This document shows, in pieces, positions 56,435-64,000 of a stretch of DNA of 64,000 bases (position 1 is the stretch's first letter; each line of letters opens with the position of its first letter). The DNA is taken from positions 201,259,741 through 201,323,740 of the forward strand of contig CM041465.1 of the NCBI GenBank assembly GCA_023213395.1, in the 5' to 3' direction. The notes under the pieces are model-generated. The model searched no databases. It worked only from the letters and a program-made list of their open reading frames with translations, and was not told where the DNA came from. The position numbers and the translations under genes are program-made. The DNA comes from Cycas panzhihuaensis. Lineage: Eukaryota; Cycadophyta.

Positions 56435-57489
56435 GGGGCAAAGGCCTGCTAACTAAAAAAAGTAGAAAAATGGCCTAAAGGAGTGCCAAACTCAGCCAGG
56501 AGGGGGTGAGAGGCAATCTTAAGGGTGGGCAGATAGACACAGGGGTATTCTGGCTAGTTTTTGGGTGCTTGACAGGTGGTTATCATGGTGGATAACTGCG
56601 AGAACATCAATGTTATGATGATGAGATTTATAGAGATGATGACTCAAGGAGGCCAACAGATACTCAGAAGGTGTGGTTTGTTGAAGGTCATCCAAACACC
56701 ACAATATACTTCATATCAGCATCTACTAGTTGACATTGTATCACATTGAGATCGTAGGTGGTATGTATTTCACCTCCCCCAAGTAGGGGACATTACTATC
56801 ACACTAGAAGACATCTAGAGGATCCTCGGAGTACCGGCAGGAGGACCACAAACATCGTTAGGGTCGTTGCCTAGCAACGATGCTGCGCACAGGGAGGCAA
56901 CCACATTCTTCATGGGCCAGGATAGATGGGAGAGGCATAGGATACCTGTTTAGAGCATGGTTATGTCACGGATTCCTCAGCTAAAAAGTTGATCACATTA
57001 GGCATTCTGTTCTGGATTTCATAGAAATAGAACTATAGAGATATCCCTGGCGTCTGGATGGAGATAGTGAGGAGATGTGAGGTCGGGGAGAGGATGGACT
57101 AGGCCATCCTGATAGCAGCAAACTTGATTGCCCAGCTAGACGCCATCAGGGTAATAGGGAGAGGAGGTTTCTCTTATAGTACACTACTACTGTGCTGGTT
57201 TTTTTATCACTTTAGAGCAGTGGCACTGGCAGGAGGGCCACATTCTATCTCAGTGTGGGCTCCCATGATCCATAGGTGGCATACTCAGTTTTGAGGGATT
57301 GAGGATTAGGCACATGTTTGATGCTCGGTGGAGGCAACATCATTGTACCTCCTCACTATGGTAGATTATACGACAAACCCATATAGGGGGATGAGGTGGG
57401 ATAATGATGACGAGGCAAGCAGAGCAAGAGGAGAAGGAGGTGGTCGTAGAGGAGAGGATGATGATAATGGTGATGATGGGGTGATGGGA

Positions 57490-57637
57490 CAGGCCCATCA
57501 GGAGCAGTAGGTGGCGAGGCAGGTCCATCAGGGACCGTAGGAGGAGAGGCGAGGCCTTTAGGAACCATAGGAGGAGAGGCAGGTCCTTCGAGAACCATAG
57601 GAGAAGAGGTAGGTCCTTCAAGAGCTATAAGGAGAGG
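57490..57637 (+). repeat. Five 30-bp coding repeats in PMD tail (E)
   Basis: Units start at 57490, 57520, 57550, 57580 and 57610, each close to CAGGTCCATCAGGGACCGTA plus ten more bases. They encode a GEAGPSGTVG-type decapeptide. Unit 1 and the last unit are the most diverged. Confidence 0.82.
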
Positions 57638-58450
57638 CAGGCCACCTTGCACACTGGTCAGGAGGCTACAGATAGTAGGGAGAGCCTAGGAAGTGGCAGC
57701 ACTGATAACTAAAGAAGGTGGAGGTATCCCGACAGAGGGGAGAGGAGACGCCCCAGTAGACCAGGTAGTTAGCGAGGCGGTACCTGAGGAGGAGGAGATA
57801 CTAGGAGCCAAGGGTGCCCCTGAGGAGGTTATAGTCACCAAAGCAGAAGAGCTGGTCATCCTAGGAGGTGAGACACTACCCTTTCCTCCCATCTTTTGAC
57901 TATTAGGAATTTGGATAATTTATTTTGATTTGGTTTATAAGACTTGGGTATACATATAAATGTATATACTGATGTGTGGTATGTTTGACTTTGTAGGAGA
58001 AGCAGAGATGGGGAGATTGGTTGAGGTAGTAATGAAAGAGATATTCCCCCAGGCCTACACGAAGGGCAACCTCCCATCTAGGTAGGAGAGGAGCCATGAT
58101 CAGCAGGGACTCACACAGTAGCATTCACTCCACTAGTTAGGGCTGGAGATGTATGGATAGCAGAGTCCCAGAAGCATTAAGTGAGAGTGGGATAGCTATA
58201 GGGAGAGCTGGATGGGACCCATGTAGAGAAGAACACCCTATGAGGTCAAGTCTAGGTGTTGGAGGCTTAGGGAGGAGAAGATGGGGATGCAGAGAGTCAC
58301 ATCAGAGTAGTCATGCTAGAGGACCGACTCCAAGGGATTGAGGAGAGGCTTCAAGGGATAGAGGAGAGGCTCCACGGAGTAAAGGGTGAGATAGATTATA
58401 TCTAGGTGTGATACGATTAGCTGGTAGACTATACGTCATCAAGGTCATCA

Positions 58451-59364
58451 TAGATCAAGACTCATACCCACATGATGATGATAACCCTAAGGAGGCCTTG
58501 GGATGAGGAGAGTGAGGTGGGGAGCTCCCAGAGGTGTAGGAGGAGCTTAGGAGGGATGTGGTCCCCTAGAGAGGGTTCACATTGACCAGGAGATGACGCA
58601 CCATGAGCAGAGGAGCACCCAGGAATAGGGTGTATTAGGTTTTGATTTGGGAAAGCACTAAACCTCAAGGGAGTCACCATATGTCACCACATGATTATAC
58701 TCCTCCATGCAAGGATTCTGGCTTCCTATAGATGATGTACCATACTATTTGTATAATATGACACATTATGATTTTTATGTCTATAGATGGGGCCACTGGT
58801 ACCCCATTTGATATATGATGATGTATTGTATTGCATTTACTTTTGTATATATATTTATGTATACATGTGTATGAGTGCACAGGTGTACGAAGATCTATAG
58901 ATCATGGTGGTTTTTATTGCTTACTATATAATTTGTGTTATAGGATTGTTTAAGTTAGACACACTTCCTTGTATACAAAACCACACTTTTAGTGGGCACA
59001 CACGATCACCACGAGCATCGGCAATAGGCATATGTGGGGCTAGGAGATAGGGGGTCGTACACGTCCATTGCAGGAGCATAGCAGAATATACAAAGGAAGT
59101 GCTAGTAGAAAAGGGAGTAACGATATTCAAGCACGCCATCCTAGTTGGGGAGTGTACCTAAGCTTGGGAGTGACAGGTACCACACACCCAATTAGGAGGA
59201 TGAGGCCTCTAGGGAAATGGGGAATAAGAGGTTCCGTGGGAGGAACCCAAAAGGAGCGAGAGGGCCACCCTAAACAGTTATTCCACTTGTGATTAGGGGG
59301 AATGGGGACACGCCTAAGGTAGTAGTTTAGACTCATTTTAGAGTGAAAGGAGAGAGAGAAGTGG
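58451..59364. other. Convergent spacer between PMD gene and integrase (E)
   Basis: Counterpart of 20250-21097 in B. AT-rich near 58840-58870. No further gene is seen; the short frames here are not shared with A or B. Confidence 0.5.
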
Positions 59365-60640
59365 TCATACATAAAATTTCTTTAGGAGCTTTCCATTAAC
59401 AACTTTCTTGAATTCAAGACCTTCTAAGGTTGCGATCCTATAAGTGTCACTATCGAGGCTCTTAAGAATGACAAAGGGGCCAACCCATTTAGGTCTGAAC
59501 TTAGATAGGCAATCATGGAGATATTCTAACTTGAGGACATGGTCCCTAGGATGCAAAGGGTAAGGGCAAAGGCACTTATCATATATCCTTCGCACCCTAC
59601 CTTTAGAAGCGAGGTTCGCTTGGTAAGTAATCAAGTGTCTCTCATCCAAAGCCTCGAGGTCTAAGAGGTGATCCTAGTAAAGAGACTCTTCATCGACAAG
59701 ACCCTAAAGGGAAACTCATAAGGAAGGGATCTCAACCTCTAATGGGAGAACCGCCTCTATTCTGTATACCAGGGAGAACGGGGTTATTCCCATAGTTGTG
59801 CAGATAGATGTACGGTATGCCTAAAGAGTGGAAGGGAGTTGGAGGTGCTAATTTTTTTAGATTGAGTGACGATTTTCTTTAAGATATTTATAAGAGTTTT
59901 GTTAAATGACTCAACTTGGCCGTTGGCTTGAGGGTAATAGGGAGAGGAGGTTTTATGAGAAATTTTAAATTTCTCGCAAAGTCCGTCCATCTCCTTATTA
60001 TAGAAAGGAGTTCTATTGTCTGTGATCAGGATGTCAGCGACTCCAAAGTGACAAATGATGTGCTAGTAGACGAAGGTGATTATCATCTTGCCAGAGGTAA
60101 AAGACAAAGGGACCGCTTCGACCCATTTGGTGAAGTATTCCATAGCAGTCAAGTTAAACTTGTGCTATGATGAAGAAGGTGGGGATATGGCTCTAATAAG
60201 GTCTAACCCCAATTGGGAGAAGGGCCATGAAGATATGACAGGATAAAGGGCCTTGAAAGGTAAGTGGGTGATATTAGCATGCTCTTGGCACCATCAACAT
60301 CTTAGGGCATAAGTGTGGGCATCCTTGAAGAGGGACAGCCAGTAATAACCCATACGAAGGATCCTTTGGGCCATGGATTAGCCCCCAAAATGACCCCCGC
60401 AAATGACGTTGTGGTATTCACAAAGTATTTGGTCCGCTTCACTGGGGTTGATGCAATGGAGAATGATCTCTTATACAATAATTCACCCATGAAGAAGTAT
60501 TGCCTAGCAATAGCCTGAATACGTGACCTAACTTTGTTGTTGGCTTTTAGATAGTACTACTATTGGGTAAGATATTACACAATATCCCCATACCACTCAT
60601 TGTTGATGAGTGGATGAGGAGGAGACTCTTGGATGGTCAA
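59365..60640 (-). pseudogene. Element E integrase
   Basis: The C-terminal domain (59365-59649) reads FRPKWVGPFVILKSLDSDTY and ends LLKKFYV. The core gives LCEKFKISHKTSSPYYPQAN (59920-59985) with the catalytic Glu in GQVESFNK, and LITDNRTPFYN-like wording near 60000-60035. The zinc-finger region (60302-60490, MGELLYKRSF then VKRTKYFVNTTTSFAG) is present, so E lacks the deletion seen in B. Several stops. Confidence 0.84.
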
Positions 60641-60759
60641 AATGGGCTCATTAGGCAAGGAGTCATCGATAGGAGTATTAGAAGGGTTTGGTATGGGTGT
60701 GTTGGCAAGTCACTTGGCCACCACCATCCCTTTCTTTGATTTCTTATTGATGATTCAAA

Positions 60760-61285
60760 GATCAAACTCCTGAACGAGGATGACCCACTTTCCACTCCTA
60801 CTTGTGAGGTCAGACCAAGTCAACATGTATGTTAGGGGATAAGATTAGACAATCACTAGAGTAGTGTTCCCAAGTAAGTAGTGCCTAAACTTCTTGGTGG
60901 TATGTACTAAGGAGAGATACTCATTCTTGGCAGGGGAGTAGTTAAGTTCAATAGCCACGAGGGTGTGACTAATGAAGTAAATAGCCCTTTCGGTTCTTGA
61001 ATCATCCTCTTGGGCTAACATAGCACACAAGGACTCATTGGTAGCCAAAGTGTAGAGAATGAATGGTCTGTCAAAGAGAGGGGGAGCCAACATCATAGCA
61101 GAAGCAAGGGCTTCCTTGAGTTCTTCAAAGGCTTACTTGGTCTTTGAAGACCAAACAAATGGGGCTCATTTTTTTAATACATTGGTAAGGGGTTTGGCAT
61201 TTATGGCAAAATTTACCAAAAAAAACCTAAGAAATCCAAACCTACCCAAAAATGATTTGATCTGTCATTGGGTTTTAGGAGGCAG
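60760..61285 (-). pseudogene. Element E pol RNase H (first RNase H)
   Basis: The open piece 60845-61096 reads LAPPLFDRPFILYTLATNES (first catalytic Asp now Asn, TNES for TDES), CAMLAQEDDS, AIYFISHTLVAIELNYSPAK and KKFRHYLLGNTT. Upstream are NVLKK and APFVWSSK. As in A and B it is followed by the integrase linker without a second RNase H. Confidence 0.84.
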
Positions 61286-61970
61286 CATGTTAATGATGGC
61301 CTTGACTTTGTCTAGGTTGATTTGGATCCCTTGCTTTGAGACAAGAAAACCAAGGAGTTTTCCTGTTGTTACAGTAAACATGCATTTGAGAGGGTTGAGG
61401 CTTACATGGTATTTGCAATATCATGTGAAGATGGTTCATAAATTAGAAGGATGGTGGGCCCTAGTATGTGAGAGACCCATCATATCATCCATGAAAACCT
61501 CTAAGGTTTTATTAATAAGCTTACGAAATATGAATTGCATCACCCTTTAATAGGTGGTGCCTGCATTATTTAGCCCAAAGGGCATCGCCTTATACGCAAA
61601 GATTCCTTAAGGGGTAGTGAAGGCTATCTTATGGTGGTCTTCAAGAGAGATTTGGATTTGGTTATAGCCTAAGAAGCCATCCATTAAGGACATGACTTCA
61701 AAACCAGTAGTTCAATTAATGATTTGATCGATGAAGGGAAGTGGGAAGTTGTCCTTAGGACACACATTGTTGATGTCATAAAAATCAACATATATCCTAA
61801 TTGTCTCATTCTTTTTGGCAATGGGGACAATGTTGGACACCCACTTGGGGTAGTCAATAGAAGTGATTAACCTTATGTTTAGGAGTTTTTCAACTTCTAT
61901 CTTGATAATAGTTGAAAGCTTGGGATTAAGAGGGCACTATTTTTTATGCATGGGGCGAGTACCCAAAATG
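61286..61970 (-). pseudogene. Element E reverse transcriptase
   Basis: In order on the - strand: LITSIDYPKWVSNIVPIAKK (about 61815-61880), DFYDINNVCPKDNFPLPF, VMSLMDGFLGYNQIQISLED (motif A, about 61640-61700), KAMPFGLNNAGTTY (about 61555-61600) and EVFMDDMMGLSHTRAHHP (motif C, about 61455-61510). Both catalytic Asp positions of FMDD are kept. Stops at three former CAA/TGG codons. Confidence 0.88.
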
Positions 61971-63490
61971 ATGACAAGATTATGGGTAACAATAGAAGGG
62001 TCTATTCCTTTGATATCGAAATAATCCCACATGAAGACATCCTAAAATTCTTGGAACAGAAGGGTGTATTCCTTTATTTCATTAGGAGAGCGTTCTGCTT
62101 CCACCTTTGTGACCTTACCTAGGGCATTGACTATGTCCTTAATCGCCTAGATACACATAGCATTCCCTTCCTTGAGGTGAATGGGGGCTCAGTTAATAGG
62201 AGAGGGCAGAATAGGAGATGGATTCGAGTCAATGAAAGATGACCCAATAGCTAAGACCTTCTAGTGATCAAGCCTATGGTAACCATAAGGGAAATTAGGC
62301 ACAGAGCCTGCTAAATACTCAAGCAAAGCCTCATCATCCTCAAAGTAGTCCACCCCATAGATGACCACACCTCAAGAAGATAAGGAAAGGGGAGTAGAAG
62401 AAGTGGTGGGACCGTAGTGGTCGACCCACCACTCAACATATCTAAGGGACTCTCTGGAAGAGTCAGAAAGAGTTCTCCTATGAGGAGTGATAGGAGGTTC
62501 CATGGCTTTGTTGCCTACTAGGGATGATGAAGAGGGAGATGTAATGATACGAGAGGTCATCTGGTTAGTAGAAGCGATAACATGTGATCTAAGGGAAAAG
62601 CTAGTTCCTTCAATAATGGGGGTTTCAAGTTGGGACCTAAAACATAGGAAGTGCCCTCTACTCATGCCTAGGAGAGATATGGCATGAGAAAAGTCCCCAT
62701 CCTCACCATTAGACTCATCGTCGCTAAGCATGGTGAGATACCCATAGCACCCCACACTAATAAGGGCAAAGCGTATAAGGTTAGAGGAAGAAGATAAAGG
62801 ACCTTCTTCCAAAGGGGATGAATCAAGGATATTGATGGAACAAGCAGAGACTCAGGTAGAAGAGCCCTTATCGCCCTTAGCCTTATCACAAGATGCTTGA
62901 TGGGGTTGGCGAGATTGCTTAGTAGGAGAAGGCTCCTAAGAGATAACTTTTATTCGCCCCTCATCAATGAACTTAAGTCATCCCCAATGGGATAAGTACA
63001 CGACTCCCATTTGGTCAAACCATGGGCATCCCAATAAAAGGTTTTAGTCGATGTCAACGTCAAGAACTACAATGTCGGTAAGGACAGTCTTGTCCTCGAG
63101 AGTGAAGGGGATAGAGATCGATCCTAAGGGTGTCTTTTTGCTACCATTGTAGCCTTGACACCACTATGGATATGACTCTAGAGCTAATATACCAAGCTCT
63201 TGCATAATGCGCAAGGGCATGGCATTAATGGAAGAACTATTATTTACAATGATTCTCCGTAGAGTGCAGTCAGGAGTGTCAATAGTTATGGTAAAGGGAA
63301 AATAGCATTAGTGTTCCCTTTCACCAGTTAGGAGAAGATCCTTGAGGTCAAAAGAGATGATGAGTTCATGACTTGGGGAAACACCCAAGGCATGAATAGA
63401 CACGTCACCCAATCCCAAGGCATCCAAAAGGAGTGTACGTTATTTAGGGTAGCTCCTCAAGACATCCATTGTGGGCATCCCTGCAGCTAT
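61971..63490 (-). pseudogene. Element E protease and acidic linker
   Basis: The protease active site reads RRIIVNNSSSINAMPLRIMQ (about 63195-63255); the catalytic Asp is Asn (NNSS for DNGS). QGYNGSKKTPLG and VVLDVDID follow. The linker 62372-62812 is an open Ser-rich frame with SDDESNGEDGD and ESLRYVEWWVDHYGPTTSST, conserved with A and B. The word VDYFEDDEALLEYLAG precedes RT. Confidence 0.8.
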
Positions 63491-64000
63491 GGTATGGAGC
63501 TCATCAACAACGAAGAAGGGCTTCCCCTTCACAGTAGATTGGGGAAGAGCTCTTCAAAAGTTATAGTGACCAGGGCACATAGGAATGGTCTTGGGGAGTG
63601 TAGGGACTTCTGGAAGAGGGTCAAGGTGAAGTATGGAAAAAGAGATGCCATTCACCTCTTTAGCTACTTGAGACCGAGTTAAGGCACATAATGGTATGGT
63701 CTCAAGCATCTAGATGACCTTCTTTCCTTTGTTTCAAGATCGATAAGGTGAGGGAGTGTGATGATCGGGAGAACCAGAGGAAGAAGATGAGTTCCTTACA
63801 CCCTTCACCTTGGTTTGAGAGGGTTTGGAGATCTTCCTCTATTTCGGTTACCTTTTTGTTGGTTGTTGCGATCATTATCCCCATGCTTGGGGAAAGGATC
63901 CTTATGGACTAGCTGGTCTAAGTTGGGCCTAGATGCCCACTTTAGAGAAGAATCACATTATGGGGCAACTCTAGGGTGCTAGGCCTAGAATTGTGAATCT
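63491..64000 (-). pseudogene. Element E gag C-terminal part
   Basis: The - strand shows the same C-terminal Gag wording as A and B (KWASRPNLDQLVHKDPFPKH at about 63875-63945, then a basic, Ser-rich stretch). It is cut by the window edge; the Gag core should follow beyond 64000. Confidence 0.7.

Larger units (their letters stand above)
56053..58450 (+). pseudogene. Antisense PMD-like gene of element E
   Basis: Exon 1 is 56053-56076 (MVVTRPNP, donor GTTAGT), exon 2 is 56576-57906 (acceptor GACAG, donor now GAATTT where A has GTATTT), and exon 3 starts at 57997 (acceptor TTTGTAG). Exon 2 reads MVDNCENINVMMMRFIEMM, then ILRRCGLLKVIQTPQYTSYQ, LLVDIVSH, YVFHLPQVGDITITLEDI and RILGVPAGGP: the clearest plant-mobile-domain pattern of the three. 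A tail follows with acidic runs and five 30-bp repeats. Exon 3 begins EMGRLVEVVMKEIFPQAY. Intron 1 is 499 bp, intron 2 is 90 bp, both with phases as in A and B. Stops at about 56747, 56816 and 56953 make this copy dead. It is transcribed against gag-pol, so its introns would not be removed from the genomic RNA of the element. Confidence 0.78.
51843..64000 (-). mobile_element. Giant Ty3-gypsy (Tat/Ogre-like) element E, 3' two-thirds
   Basis: E is a third member of the A/B family. From left to right it has a chimeric 3' LTR, polypurine tract, stand-alone RNase H, antisense PMD-like gene, integrase, RNase H, RT, protease and part of gag. The rest of gag, the primer site and the 5' LTR lie beyond the window. 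The left flank is TCTAA (51838-51842). If E matches A in size, its 5' LTR should begin near 66.1 kb and end near 69.4 kb in these coordinates. Confidence 0.87.

Noticed and set aside
1-64000. CRISPR arrays, tRNA or rRNA genes, bacterial operons
   Set aside because: No regularly spaced direct repeats with unique spacers, no cloverleaf-like segment with A and B boxes, and no rRNA-like stretch was noticed; the context is plant transposon DNA.

Overview
The window is intergenic DNA from a large, repeat-rich plant nuclear genome. I see no host gene, tRNA, rRNA, CRISPR array or prokaryotic signal. Nearly everything is LTR retrotransposon, decayed mostly by C-to-T and G-to-A changes, as expected for methylated plant repeats. 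The sequence alone does not let me name the species.

The layout is a stack of nested insertions. The base is an old Ty1-copia element on the + strand, called F here. Its LTR candidate, primer site and gag lie at about 3037-4389, and its protease and integrase remnants at 50726-51842. Into F went a giant Ty3-gypsy element on the - strand, called A (4390-50725), flanked by a perfect 5-bp duplication GGACC. Without later insertions A is about 18.3 kb. A was then hit three times: copia D (5874-12040, + strand) in its 3' LTR, gypsy B (13913-30458, - strand, same family as A, 16.5 kb) just inside that LTR, and copia C (34068-39336, + strand) in its antisense gene. A third member of the A/B family, called E (51843 to beyond 64000, - strand), also inserted into F. 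The first 3 kb hold unassigned AT-rich and pyrimidine-rich DNA.

The three gypsy elements A, B and E resemble the Tat/Ogre group: very large, LTRs of 2.6-3.3 kb, a second RNase H. They share an unusual plan. Read on the - strand it is LTR, primer site, gag with a long Ser/Pro-rich N-terminal part, a protease with a DNGS-type motif, reverse transcriptase, RNase H and integrase. Then comes a 3.5-4 kb 3' region, polypurine tract and LTR. That region carries (i) a gene on the opposite strand that encodes a plant mobile domain (PMD)-like protein with a short first exon, two introns, a 10-residue repeat tail and a coiled-coil-like third exon, and (ii) a free-standing second RNase H of about 140 residues, on the gag-pol strand, placed head to head with the PMD gene. 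The TATA box, start codon, splice sites and intron phases of the PMD gene line up in all three copies, with the TATA-to-ATG distance constant at 168-169 bp. This divergent aRNH/PMD cassette is the most interesting system in the window.

A second recurring signal is a palindrome centred on GGTACC. It sits about 135-140 bp upstream of a TATA-like site in the LTRs and recurs in intron 1 of the PMD gene. Its arm sequences differ between elements while the pairing is kept.

All copies look dead (in-frame stops, lost catalytic residues, deletions). Gene functions below are therefore those of the ancestral elements.
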